Shown: one piece after another, positions 1 through 7,764 of the stretch
How the letters are laid out: every line of letters begins with the position of its first letter
Position numbering within the stretch: position 1 is the stretch's first letter
Assembly (NCBI RefSeq): GCF_033705735.1
Contig: NZ_CP131130.1
Span: 2,173,001-2,237,000, forward strand
Reading direction: 5' to 3'
From: Shinella zoogloeoides
GTDB taxonomy: Bacteria > Pseudomonadota > Alphaproteobacteria > Rhizobiales > Rhizobiaceae
Length of the DNA: 64,000 nucleotides
Translations under genes and position numbers: made by a program
The notes under the pieces: model-generated
Database searches by the model: none
Told to the model about the DNA's origin: nothing
Seen by the model: the letters and a program-made list of their open reading frames with translations, nothing else

Positions 1-838
1 CGTCGGCGAGGATCGACTTGACGGAAGGCAGCTCGGCGTCCTGGCCGGTGACGATGGCCATCGGCTGGTCGCCCGAGCCGTAGCCGACGCCCTTCAGGGC
101 CGAGATGATGCCGATGGAAAGACCGTCATAGGGCGAAAGAACGCCATCGACGCGGCCATCGGTGTAGGTCGAGGAGAGCAGGTTCTCCATGCGGGCCTGT
201 GCGACCGCACCGTCCCAGCGCAGCGTGCCGACGGTTTCCATGCCGGTCTGGCCCGACTTGATGACGATGTCGCCCTTGTCGACGAGCGGCTGGATGACCG
301 ACATCGCGCCGTCATAGAAGAAGAAGGCGTTGTTGTCGTCCGGCGAACCGCCGAAGAGCTCGACGTTCCACGGCTTGGTGTCCGGGAACTTCGCCTTCAG
401 GCCGTCGACGAGGCTGGTGGCCTGCAGGACGCCGACCTGGAAGTTGTCGAAGGTGGCGTAGTAGTCGACATTGCCCGAATCGCGGATCAGGCGGTCATAG
501 GCGATGACCTTGACGCCGGCATCGGCAGCCTTCTGCAGGATGTCGGAAAGCGTCGTGCCGTCGATGGCGCCGATGACGAGGACCTTGGCGCCCTTGGTGA
601 CCATGTTCTCGATCTGGGCGAGCTGGTTCGGAATGTCGTCGTCGGCGAACTGCAGGTCCGGCGTGTAGCCGGCTTCCTTGAACAGCTTTTCCATCGTCTC
701 GCCGTCCGAGATCCAGCGGGTCGAGGTCTTGGTGGGCATGGAGATGCCGACCATGCCCTTGTCCTGGGCGAAGGACGGCGCCACGAACGACGCAACGCTG
801 ATGGCAGCGGCGGCGAGAAGCGAAGTGATCATTTTCAT
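1..838 (-). CDS. chvE: Periplasmic multiple-sugar-binding protein ChvE (C-terminus beyond left edge)
   Basis: Periplasmic receptor for aldoses (arabinose, galactose, glucose) that feeds an ABC importer; in Agrobacterium it also signals to VirA. The ATG at 838 has a GGGAGAGA ribosome site, and the first 24 or so residues form a signal peptide ending SFA-QDKG. Motifs typical of ChvE follow: [52 protein letters not shown] and [12 protein letters not shown]. About 279 residues are visible and the rest lies left of position 1. The divergent LysR gene is the gbpR arrangement known from Agrobacterium. The partner permease/ATPase genes (gguAB) would lie outside the window. Motif recall makes the family call strong. 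Confidence 0.93.
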   Translation of the reverse strand, partial: MKMITSLLAAAAISVASFVAPSFAQDKGMVGISMPTKTSTRWISDGETMEKLFKEAGYTPDLQFADDDIPNQLAQIENMVTKGAKVLVIGAIDGTTLSDILQKAADAGVKVIAYDRLIRDSGNVDYYATFDNFQVGVLQATSLVDGLKAKFPDTKPWNVELFGGSPDDNNAFFFYDGAMSVIQPLVDKGDIVIKSGQTGMETVGTLRWDGAVAQARMENLLSSTYTDGRVDGVLSPYDGLSIGIISALKGVGYGSGDQPMAIVTGQDAELPSVKSILAD

Positions 839-1036
839 TGAAAGGTCTCTCCCTTGTGCGCACTGGCCGTAATTGCAGCCAGGCATTGTTCCATGCGCGG
901 CAGGGTCGCATTCAGGCGACGCCTGGAAACGGCCGGGCAAGAGCCCGCCGATCCCCACTCCCAAGGACCCCAGCGCACATTGGCGCAAGGTCTACCGAAT
1001 TGCCATAACTGTCAAATGCAATGAGCTTCTAAATCG

Positions 1037-1052
1037 ATATCAAATTTGATAT
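1037..1052. promoter_or_regulatory. Palindrome in the chvE-gbpR divergent promoter, candidate GbpR site
   Basis: A perfect 16-bp palindrome (ATATCAAATTTGATAT) lies 43 bp upstream of the gbpR start, in the 256-bp space shared with chvE. LysR-type regulators bind T-N11-A dyads close to their own start, so this is a natural GbpR autoregulatory/activation site. The binding is inferred; the palindrome is seen. Confidence 0.6.
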
Positions 1053-1094
1053 GCAGTGAGCGAAATATATTACTTTTTACCGATCGGAGAAACC

Positions 1095-2102
1095 ATGCGT
1101 TTGCACGGCGAGAGCGAGGATCAGTTTTTTGCCGGCGAGAGCTTCGACAACCTGCAGGGCGTGGCGCTGCTGCGCAGCGGCCTGAAGCTCAGCCACCTGC
1201 GCATGATCGTCGCCATCGAGGAGCACAAGCAGGTGAGCGCGGCGGCCGATGCGCTGAACATCTCGCAGCCCGCCGCCTCCCGCATGCTGACGGAAATGGA
1301 GATGATCCTCAAGGCGCAGCTCTGCGAGCGCGTCTCGCGGGGCGTCGCCCTCACCGCCTTCGGCCGGGCCTTCGCGCGGCGCGCCCGCACCATCCTGCTC
1401 GAACTGCGCGAGGTCGACCGCGAGCTTTCGGCGCTCAAATCCGGCACCGGCGGCTCGGTCTTCCTCGGCTCCGTGACGGCGCCGGCCATCAGCCTTGCCG
1501 TGCCGGCGATCCAGCAGGTCAGCGCCGCCTATCCCGGCATCGAGGTGAATGTGCGCGTAGAGACCAGCAACGTGCTCGCCCGCGAGCTGCTGGCCGCCCA
1601 GCAGGATTTCATCATCGCCCGCGTGCCGGACGACCTCAACCCGCGGCTCTTCAACGTCACGGAGATCGGCATCGAGAAAGCCTGTCTTATCGTCCGCAAG
1701 GGCCACCCCCTTGCGGACAAGCCGGTCGTCGGCCTTGCCGACCTGCCGCATTACGACTGGGTGTTCCAGCCCTCCGGCACGCTGCTGCGGCGGCGCATCG
1801 AGGAGCTGTTCCTCGCCGCCGGCGTGCCGCTTCCCTCCACCGTGGTCAACACCTCGTCCATCCTGCTTACCACCGCCATCGTCTGCGGCTCCAACGCCAT
1901 CGCGCCGGTGGCCCGCGACATGGCCGACTTCGTCGCCGATGTCGGCGCGCAGGCCGGCGAGATCAGGATCCTCGACACGGATTTCGAGATCGACATCAAG
2001 CCCTACAGCCTCATCTCCGTCAAAGGCCGGGCGCTCCCGCCGAGCGCCAAACTGCTCTATGATCTCATCCTGCAACGCAGCCGGATGCTTTCGCCGGACT
2101 GA
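1095..2102 (+). CDS. gbpR: LysR-family regulator GbpR of chvE
   Basis: LysR-type regulator, 335 aa. The HTH lies near residues 30-75 (LRMIVAIEEHKQVSAAADAL, then NISQPAASRMLTEME), followed by a type-2 periplasmic-fold effector domain. In Agrobacterium the homologue activates chvE in response to arabinose, fucose and galactose. I chose the ATG at 1095 because GGAGA sits 5 nt upstream. An in-frame GTG at 1056 has no comparable site and would begin inside the promoter palindrome region. Divergent position next to chvE supports the specific name. Confidence 0.88.
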   Translation: MRLHGESEDQFFAGESFDNLQGVALLRSGLKLSHLRMIVAIEEHKQVSAAADALNISQPAASRMLTEMEMILKAQLCERVSRGVALTAFGRAFARRARTILLELREVDRELSALKSGTGGSVFLGSVTAPAISLAVPAIQQVSAAYPGIEVNVRVETSNVLARELLAAQQDFIIARVPDDLNPRLFNVTEIGIEKACLIVRKGHPLADKPVVGLADLPHYDWVFQPSGTLLRRRIEELFLAAGVPLPSTVVNTSSILLTTAIVCGSNAIAPVARDMADFVADVGAQAGEIRILDTDFEIDIKPYSLISVKGRALPPSAKLLYDLILQRSRMLSPD

Positions 2103-2117
2103 TCGATCGGAGAGACC

Positions 2118-2603
2118 ATGTTCGGCATGACCGTTTTCGAATCCGTGCTGGAGCGGCTGCGCGCCGAGGCGCGCGAGGCGGAGGAAGAGGCAGCGGAAGA
2201 GCAAGGCCCCGGCCCTGTCCGCGGCCTCACCTCCGGTTTTGCCGGCCTCGGCGCGACGGGTGCCTTCATGTCCGGCTCGCAGGCCGCCGCCGCCTATCTC
2301 GACCTTTACGAGGAACCTGCCCCGCCGGAGCCGGAGCCGGAAAGCCCGCCGGAAGAACCCGCCCCCGTACCGGAACATCTCCTGCGCATCACGCCGGAGG
2401 CGGTCGCGGAAGACCTCGCCCTTACCGGCCGCGAGGGCATCGACGACCTCGCCGCGCGCCGCCGCAACTTCGCGCGCGAAAACCATCCCGACCGCGCCCC
2501 GGCCGAGCTTCGCGCCAATGCGACGCTTCGCATGAAGATCGCCAACATGCTGATCGACGAGACGATCCGGCGGATCAATGTGGAAAAGAGCCTCGGCCTC
2601 TAG
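2118..2603 (+). CDS. J-domain-like protein of unknown role
   Basis: 161 aa, no signal peptide or membrane segment. The first third is rich in Glu and Ala (AREAEEEAAEEQ, probably helical); residues 70-90 are a Pro/Glu linker (PPEPEPESPPEEP). The C-terminal 70 residues look like a diverged J domain: the HPD triad occurs in FARENHPDRAPAEL, followed by a helix (LRMKIANMLIDETIRRI). J domains stimulate Hsp70 ATPase, but there is no G/F region or zinc domain, so this would be an orphan DnaK co-factor or a degenerate J-like fold. It starts 15 bp after gbpR with GGAGAGACC before the ATG, so the two may be cotranscribed. Function not known. Confidence 0.7.
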   Translation: MFGMTVFESVLERLRAEAREAEEEAAEEQGPGPVRGLTSGFAGLGATGAFMSGSQAAAAYLDLYEEPAPPEPEPESPPEEPAPVPEHLLRITPEAVAEDLALTGREGIDDLAARRRNFARENHPDRAPAELRANATLRMKIANMLIDETIRRINVEKSLGL

Positions 2604-2836
2604 CCTTCGTTCTTCGTTTCGCCGCCCTCGGCCGGCGGCTTGGCGGCCGGATCGGAGGGCTTGAAGAAGAGGATGAGGTTGGCGAAGGCATAGGCGGTCA
2701 CGATGAGGAAGACCGTGCCCCAGGTCTGCTCGCCATTGTAGAATTCCACGCCGGTCCATGCGGCGCAGACCCCGACCAGAAGCAGCCGCCGCCAGAGCGG
2801 ACGGTAGAACGGATGGTCGGGATCGATGAATTTCAT
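2600..2836 (-). CDS. Small inner-membrane protein, unknown function
   Basis: 78 aa with two predicted hydrophobic helices (LLLVGVCAAWTGVEFY and TVFLIVTAYAFANLILFF) and a charged Pro/Glu/Lys tail ending TKNEG. The ATG at 2836 has GGAGACG at good spacing. Its stop overlaps the J-domain-like gene tail to tail by 4 bp. The N-terminus (FIDPDHPFYRPLWRR) resembles small conserved rhizobial membrane proteins whose role is not established. Confidence 0.75.
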   Translation of the reverse strand: MKFIDPDHPFYRPLWRRLLLVGVCAAWTGVEFYNGEQTWGTVFLIVTAYAFANLILFFKPSDPAAKPPAEGGETKNEG

Positions 2837-2899
2837 GAACGTCTCCTCACGCCTTTGCCCGTGTACATAGGCGGTTTTCAGCCGCGAGGAAACCGGCTT

Positions 2900-3694
2900 T
2901 CACGCACCGAGCCGTTCGAGGAAGGCGGCAAGCTCGGCCGCCTCGATGCCGACGAGATGGCCCTTTTCCGGATAGGCGCCGGAGCGCACGTCGTCGGCAT
3001 ATTCGCGGAAGGCGGCGATGCGCTCCTGCTGCAGCCGGTCGTATTCGGCGGCGAAGTTGCGGTAGACCTTGGCATGGCGCGGATAGTGGCCACGGTTCTG
3101 GCCGAGCACGTCCTCGGCGAAGAGATATTGCGCGTCGCAGCCGGTGCCCGCGCCCATGGAGAGCATGACGAGCGACGTCTTCGCGCTGATCGCGGCGGCG
3201 ACCTCGCCCGGCACGACCTCGATCTCGGCCGCGAAGGCCCCCGCCTCCTCCAGCGCCCTGACCTGCCGGAAGATTTCCAGCGCGCTCTCCGCCGTCTTGC
3301 CGACGGCGCGGAAACCGCCCGTCCACGTCGCCTTGGAGGGGATGAGGCCGACATGGCCGCAGACCGGGATGCCCTCCTCGCGCAGGCGCCGCACGGTCGA
3401 AAGGCCGGCCGCGCAATAGACGGCATCGCCGCCCGCCTTTATCGCCTGGAAGGCGCCGCGCAGGTAATCGTCGGCGGTGACGAAGTCGCCATATTCGAGG
3501 CCCGGAAAGGCGAAGACCGTCGGCGCGGCCTCGCGGAAGGCAGGCCCCAGCAGGGCGGGCGGCACGGAGACGAGGTCGATGCCCGCCTGCTCGGCGGCCT
3601 CCGCCTCCTCCAGCGTCACGACGCGCAGCATGGTGAGCTGGCGCTTGCCCTTCATGGCCTGAAGGTCGGCGACGGTCGGTCTCTTGGTCTTCAC
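2900..3694 (-). CDS. panB: PanB paralogue (ketopantoate hydroxymethyltransferase family)
   Basis: 264 aa, a single PEP/pyruvate-like TIM barrel of the PanB family. In the known reaction 5,10-methylene-tetrahydrofolate donates a hydroxymethyl group to 2-oxoisovalerate. Family features include the start KRPTVADLQAMKGK, CGHVGLIPSKATWTGGF, AAEIEVVPGEVAAAIS with the general-base region, and LVMLSMGAGTGCDAQYL. The GTG start at 3694 is preceded by GAGGAGAA. It lies 12 bp downstream of mocF in the same direction, so it is probably the last gene of the mocDEF operon; panC is not adjacent. That context suggests a catabolic C1 role rather than, or as well as, pantothenate synthesis, but this is inference. 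Confidence 0.82.
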   Translation of the reverse strand: MKTKRPTVADLQAMKGKRQLTMLRVVTLEEAEAAEQAGIDLVSVPPALLGPAFREAAPTVFAFPGLEYGDFVTADDYLRGAFQAIKAGGDAVYCAAGLSTVRRLREEGIPVCGHVGLIPSKATWTGGFRAVGKTAESALEIFRQVRALEEAGAFAAEIEVVPGEVAAAISAKTSLVMLSMGAGTGCDAQYLFAEDVLGQNRGHYPRHAKVYRNFAAEYDRLQQERIAAFREYADDVRSGAYPEKGHLVGIEAAELAAFLERLGA

Positions 3695-3706
3695 GGGGTG
3701 TTCTCC

Positions 3707-4930
3707 TCAGGCGGCGAGCAGTTTCTTGAGCTTGGTTTCCGGCGCGGCGAGCTCCGCCGGGTCGGGATGGATGCGGGCGGCGATCAGCATTTCCGCAAGG
3801 CGGATGTCGCGGGCGACCGCATTGCCCGGCCCGATGCCGCTCGCGGCGATCAGCCGGCCCTCGCCGTCGAGATGGAACAGGATGAAGGCCCCCTCACCCA
3901 TCTCGCGCCGCACCGTCGTCACCGTCCCGTCGGCAAGGCCGGCGATCTGGAGCGTCATGTCGTACTGGTCCGACCAGAACCACGGCACGGCCGAATGAAC
4001 GTCCTCGCCGCCCAGCATGTTGGCCGCGGCAAGCTGGCCCTGCTCCTGCGCGTTGCGCCAGGATTCGAGGCGGATACGGCGGTCGCCATAAAGGGGGAGC
4101 GGATAAGACGTGCAGTCCCCGGCCGCGAAGATGTGGGGATCGGAGGTGCGCAGATGGCCGTCGACGGCAATGCCGTTGTCGACAGCAAGGCCGGCGGCCT
4201 CCGCCAGTTCCGTGTTCGGCACCGCGCCGATGCCGACGACGAGGAGGCTTGCCGAAACGACGCGGCCATCCTCCAGCGCAATGCGCACCTCGCCCGGCAG
4301 GTCCTCGATCCCCGCGACCTTCGCGCCGCAGAGGATGTCCACGCCTTCGGCCATGTGCCGGTTGGCGACGATCTCGGCGATCTCGGACGGCACGCCCCGC
4401 GTCAGCACGCGCGGCAGGCCCTCGACCAACGTGACCAAGGCGCCGAGCTTGCGGGCGCTCGCGGCAAGTTCCAGCCCGATGAAGCCGCCGCCGAGAATGG
4501 CGACGTGGCTGCCCTCCACCAGATGCGCGCGGATGCGGGCCGCATCGTCATGGCTGCGCAGCGCCGCGATGCGGCCGCCGTGGTTCGTGCCCGGCAGGGC
4601 GCGCGGGCGCGCGCCGGTGGCAAGCAGCAGCCTGTCATAGGCAACGACGGTGCCGTCCCCCAGCACGACATGCCTTGCGGCGCGGTCGATCTCGGACACC
4701 GTGCGGCCGAGCAGAAGGTCGATGCCGGCCTCCACATAGCGCTCCGCCTGCGCGACGAGCTTCGGGCCGGCGCCCGCGACCAGCGCCTCCTTGGAGAGCG
4801 GCGGGCGCTCATAAGGCAGATGGGTTTCGCTGCCGATCAGGGTGATCGCGCCGTCGAAGCCCTTTTCGCGCAGCGCGAAGGCCGCGCGTGCGCCGCATTC
4901 GCCGGCACCGACGATGACGAAACTCATCAT
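3707..4930 (-). CDS. mocF: Ferredoxin reductase of a rhizopine-type oxygenase, MocF-like
   Basis: 407-aa FAD/NAD(P)H reductase of the putidaredoxin-reductase family. The N-terminal FAD site is FVIVGAGECGARAAFALRE; the NAD site is VAILGGGFIGLELAASARKLG; the late FAD site is SDPHIFAAGDCTSYP. It passes electrons from NAD(P)H to the Rieske ferredoxin encoded 53 bp upstream. Reductase, ferredoxin and desaturase-type oxygenase together form the MocDEF system described for demethylating the rhizopine 3-O-methyl-scyllo-inosamine. Two adjacent ATGs (4930 and 4927) follow an AGAGGAT ribosome site; I used the first. The name rests on gene order as well as family. Confidence 0.85.
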   Translation of the reverse strand: MMSFVIVGAGECGARAAFALREKGFDGAITLIGSETHLPYERPPLSKEALVAGAGPKLVAQAERYVEAGIDLLLGRTVSEIDRAARHVVLGDGTVVAYDRLLLATGARPRALPGTNHGGRIAALRSHDDAARIRAHLVEGSHVAILGGGFIGLELAASARKLGALVTLVEGLPRVLTRGVPSEIAEIVANRHMAEGVDILCGAKVAGIEDLPGEVRIALEDGRVVSASLLVVGIGAVPNTELAEAAGLAVDNGIAVDGHLRTSDPHIFAAGDCTSYPLPLYGDRRIRLESWRNAQEQGQLAAANMLGGEDVHSAVPWFWSDQYDMTLQIAGLADGTVTTVRREMGEGAFILFHLDGEGRLIAASGIGPGNAVARDIRLAEMLIAARIHPDPAELAAPETKLKKLLAA

Positions 4931-4983
4931 GGCGACATCCTCTATCTCTTTGTTTTTACGCAATTCCGGACGCAGAACCGCTG

Positions 4984-5298
4984 CTAGAGACCTATAAAGA
5001 CGGTGCCGCCCTCGACCTTGACCGGATAGGTCTTGAGGTCGATGCAGACCGGCGCGCCCAGCGCCTCGCCGCTCTTGTAATTGAAGCGGCCGTTGTGCTT
5101 GGGACATTCGATGACGTGGTCCATCACGAGGCCGTCGGCGAGGTGGATCTTCTCGTGCGTGCAGAGCCCGTCCGTCGCGTGATAGGTGTCTTCCGGGCTG
5201 CGATAGATCGCGAAGGTCCGGCCCGCATGGTCGAAGCGGATGACATCCTCCTCGTCGATCTCGTCCGCCGCGCAGACCTCGATCCAGGTGTCGCTCAT
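4984..5298 (-). CDS. mocE: Rieske [2Fe-2S] ferredoxin, MocE-like
   Basis: 104 aa, one Rieske domain. The cluster ligands are visible as C-T-H in DGLCTHEKIHLADG and C-x2-H in IECPKHNGRFNYKSG. It is the electron carrier between the reductase (mocF) and the oxygenase (mocD). The ATG at 5298 has GGAGGAGAG upstream. It sits 24 bp after mocD and 53 bp before mocF, as expected for one transcription unit. No signal peptide, so cytoplasmic. Confidence 0.9.
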   Translation of the reverse strand: MSDTWIEVCAADEIDEEDVIRFDHAGRTFAIYRSPEDTYHATDGLCTHEKIHLADGLVMDHVIECPKHNGRFNYKSGEALGAPVCIDLKTYPVKVEGGTVFIGL

Positions 5299-5322
5299 GG
5301 TCTCTCCTCCAGTAACTGTTGG

Positions 5323-6408
5323 TTATTCGGCGGCCGCGATGGCGGGTTCCGCGTGGAATTCTTCCTTGTAGGGCCGCGCCGTCGGCGGCAATTCGCGCTT
5401 CAGGAAGTAGTCCTCGTTGCGAAGCTGGCGCAGGAAGGCCGGGATCATCTCCCTGTAGCCGTGCCACATCGACGGGTTCGGTTCCGGCAGGTCGTGCCTG
5501 ATCATGGCGTGCAGCCTCGGCAGCGCATGGTAGGGCACCATCGGGAACATGTGGTGCTCCACATGGTAGTTCATGTTCCAGTAGATGAAGCGGCTGACCG
5601 GATTCATGTAGACCGTGCGGCTGTTCAGCCGGTGGTCGATGACATTGTCGGCAAGGCCGCCGTGCTGCAGCAGGCCCGTCAGCACATGGTGCCAGGCGCC
5701 GTAGAGCCGCGGCAGGCCGATCAGCATGGCCGGGAGAATCGAGCCGAAGGCAAAGCAGGCGGCAATGGTGGCGACATAGATGGCAAGCCAGATGCGGGCG
5801 ATGCGGATCGCCTTCGGCTGCTCGGATTCGGGAATGAAGGTCTTTTCCGCGGCGCTCATCCTGCCTGTCGCATTGCGCAGCATGTCGATGACGGCATGCC
5901 AGGCATCGAGAAGGCCGAAGAAGTTCAGCACGAGGCGCGCAAGATCCGGCGGGCGCATGACGGCGATTTCCGGATCGCGGCCGACGATCACCGTATCCGT
6001 ATGGTGGCGCGTATGGCTCCAGCGCCAGGTCACCGGATTGCGCATGATCATGAAGCAGGCGATCTGGTAGACCGCATTGTTCATCCACATCGTCTTGAAG
6101 GCCGTGCCGTGGCCGCATTCGTGCCAGCGGCTGTCCGAGGCCGAGCCGTAGAGCACGCCATAGACGAGGAAGAACGGCACGCAGGCCCAGGTTCCCCAGA
6201 ACCACGCGCCGAGCCCGCCGGACACGGCGAGACAGCCGAGCCAGATCGCGGTGTCGCGGATCGCCGGGGCGTCGCTGCGCTGCATCAGCGCCTTCATCTC
6301 CTTGCGGGGGATTTCGGTGTGGTACCATTCGGCCGCGGCCAGACCGTTGGCAACGGCGGCCTCGGCATCGCGGCCAAGAAGGCTGTAGTCCCGCTTCGTC
6401 GGCTTCAT
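5323..6408 (-). CDS. mocD: Membrane desaturase/hydroxylase-type oxygenase, MocD-like
   Basis: 361 aa, an integral-membrane di-iron enzyme of the fatty-acid desaturase superfamily. All three histidine boxes are present: HECGHG, HTRHH and HVEHH, between hydrophobic segments (IWLGCLAVSGGLGAWFWG; FFLVYGVLYG; WLAIYVATIAACFAFG). In the moc system this component oxidises the O-methyl group of rhizopine, releasing it as formaldehyde, using electrons from MocE and MocF. The ATG at 6408 follows AGGAGACG. It is the first gene of the leftward operon, divergent from a LacI-family regulator. The substrate is inferred from context; other desaturase-type hydroxylations cannot be excluded. Confidence 0.86.
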   Translation of the reverse strand: MKPTKRDYSLLGRDAEAAVANGLAAAEWYHTEIPRKEMKALMQRSDAPAIRDTAIWLGCLAVSGGLGAWFWGTWACVPFFLVYGVLYGSASDSRWHECGHGTAFKTMWMNNAVYQIACFMIMRNPVTWRWSHTRHHTDTVIVGRDPEIAVMRPPDLARLVLNFFGLLDAWHAVIDMLRNATGRMSAAEKTFIPESEQPKAIRIARIWLAIYVATIAACFAFGSILPAMLIGLPRLYGAWHHVLTGLLQHGGLADNVIDHRLNSRTVYMNPVSRFIYWNMNYHVEHHMFPMVPYHALPRLHAMIRHDLPEPNPSMWHGYREMIPAFLRQLRNEDYFLKRELPPTARPYKEEFHAEPAIAAAE

Positions 6409-6499
6409 CGCTCGTCTCCTCCTTGAGGGGGCGTTTCCGCTCCACGCCTCGTCCAGTGACCAAACGATAGCGCCGCTCCTTGCGTCTCTCAATCCTGCC

Positions 6500-6551
6500 A
6501 TGATAGAATGCATCAAATTCCATCATCCGCTATCATTCGTCCTTGATGGAA
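6500..6551. promoter_or_regulatory. Inverted repeats in the mocD-LacI divergent promoter, candidate operator
   Basis: Two nested dyads occupy this 52-bp stretch of the 162-bp divergent gap. The outer pair is ATGATAG (6500-6506) with CTATCAT (6530-6536). The other is TTCCATCA (6518-6525) with TGATGGAA (6544-6551). The TTCCATCA/TGATGGAA half-sites recur in front of the next gene at 7610-7625, which marks them as the likely binding word of the LacI-type regulator encoded at 6571. Confidence 0.5.
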
Positions 6552-6570
6552 AGATTTCAGGGAGGGGAAA

Positions 6571-7602
6571 ATGGCATCGAGACCCACCATCTCGGATCTC
6601 GCCCGGGCCGCCGGCGTCAGCGTCGCGACGGTCGACCGGGTGCTGAACGGCCGCCACAAGGTCCGCGAGGAGACGGCGCGCCGGGTCTACGAGGCGGCCA
6701 ATGCGATCGGCTACCATGCCATCGGCCTCATCCGGCAGCGCGTCTTCGAGGACCTGCCGCAATATCGGCTCGGCTTCAGCCTGCAGCGCCCGAGCCAGGC
6801 CTTCTACCAGAATTTCGCCCGCGAGATCGAAATCGCCTGCAATGCCTGCACGACCGCCCGCATCGTCCCGCAGGTCGACTTCATCAACGCGCAGACCCCG
6901 GCGGCGATGACGGAGATGCTGCGCCAGCTTTCCGCGCGCAACCAGGCGCTCGCCGTCGTCGCGCCGGACTATCCGGCGACGACCGCCATGGTGGAGGAAC
7001 TGAAAGACCGCGGCCTTCCGCTGTTCTGTCTCCTTTCCGACTTCGCCATGGACGTGCGGCAGGGCTATATCGGCCTCAACAACATGAAGGTCGGGCGCAC
7101 GGCGGCCTGGATGATCGCCAAGGGCGCGAAACGGCCGGGCAAGGTGGCGATCTTCGTCGGCAGCCACCGCTTCCACGGCCACGAGCTGCGCGAAATGGGC
7201 TTCCGCTCCTTCTTCCGCGAGAAGGGCCAGGATTTCGAGGTGCTGGACACGCTGGTCAATCTCGACACCAGCGAGATCACCCACGAGGCGACGGCGAACC
7301 TCCTTGCCCAGCATCCCGACCTCGTCGGCCTCTATGTCGCCGGCGGCGGCATGGAGGGGGCGATCTCGGCGATCCGCGAGGAAGGTTACGCCGGACGGAT
7401 CCAGCTCATCGTCAACGAGCTGACGCCCGAATCGAAGGCCGGCCTTGCCGACGACGTCGTCACCATGGCGATCAATACCCCGCTGCCGGCCCTCTGCCGC
7501 GAACTCGTCTCGCTGATGGTCACCGCCATCGAGAAAGGCGGCAATGCTGTTCCGGGTCAGACCTTCCTGCCCTTCGACATCCTCCTGCCGGAAAATATCT
7601 GA
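6571..7602 (+). CDS. LacI-family regulator of the rhizopine/inositol block
   Basis: 343 aa. The N-terminal LacI HTH is TISDLARAAGVSVATVDRVL; Asp replaces the usual Ser of VSRVLN, a variant common in rhizobial sugar regulators. A periplasmic-binding-protein-like effector domain follows (LAVVAPDYPATTAMVEEL; GLYVAGGGMEGAISAI). GGGAGGGG precedes the ATG. It is divergent from mocDEF-panB and ahead of the isomerase and inositol transporter, so it probably represses one or both units. The effector (an inositol, inosose or rhizopine) is inferred from its neighbours. Confidence 0.85.
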   Translation: MASRPTISDLARAAGVSVATVDRVLNGRHKVREETARRVYEAANAIGYHAIGLIRQRVFEDLPQYRLGFSLQRPSQAFYQNFAREIEIACNACTTARIVPQVDFINAQTPAAMTEMLRQLSARNQALAVVAPDYPATTAMVEELKDRGLPLFCLLSDFAMDVRQGYIGLNNMKVGRTAAWMIAKGAKRPGKVAIFVGSHRFHGHELREMGFRSFFREKGQDFEVLDTLVNLDTSEITHEATANLLAQHPDLVGLYVAGGGMEGAISAIREEGYAGRIQLIVNELTPESKAGLADDVVTMAINTPLPALCRELVSLMVTAIEKGGNAVPGQTFLPFDILLPENI

Positions 7603-7609
7603 GCCGGGA

Positions 7610-7625
7610 TGATGGTTTTCCATCA
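7610..7625. promoter_or_regulatory. Candidate LacI operator between the regulator and the isomerase gene
   Basis: TGATGG-TTTT-CCATCA, a perfect 6-bp inverted repeat starting 8 bp after the regulator stop codon. The same half-sites appear in the mocD-regulator promoter (6518-6551). It could also act weakly as a terminator hairpin, but the stem is short and the run of T lies in the loop, so an operator is more likely. Confidence 0.45.
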
Positions 7626-7764
7626 CGCCCTTGGCCAAATCTCTCAGCGATGAAGGCGCCGGCCGCGTCTTGGGCTTTGACGCCCGTCAAGTGCGTCCCG
7701 ATCCTCATGCGTGCATGCGAGGCCGCCCTGTCGGCGACCTCGAAGACCGGAGGACACCCATTCC

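Noticed and set aside
1077..4987. Very long open frames antisense to real genes (1077-2759 minus, 2813-4987 plus)
   Set aside because: They are shadows of high-GC coding DNA: Arg/Gly/Asp-rich low-quality protein, no ribosome sites, and the opposite strand carries clear family motifs.
7616..7619. TTTT after the LacI gene as a terminator
   Set aside because: The T run is the loop of the dyad, not a tail after a stem; an operator explains it better.
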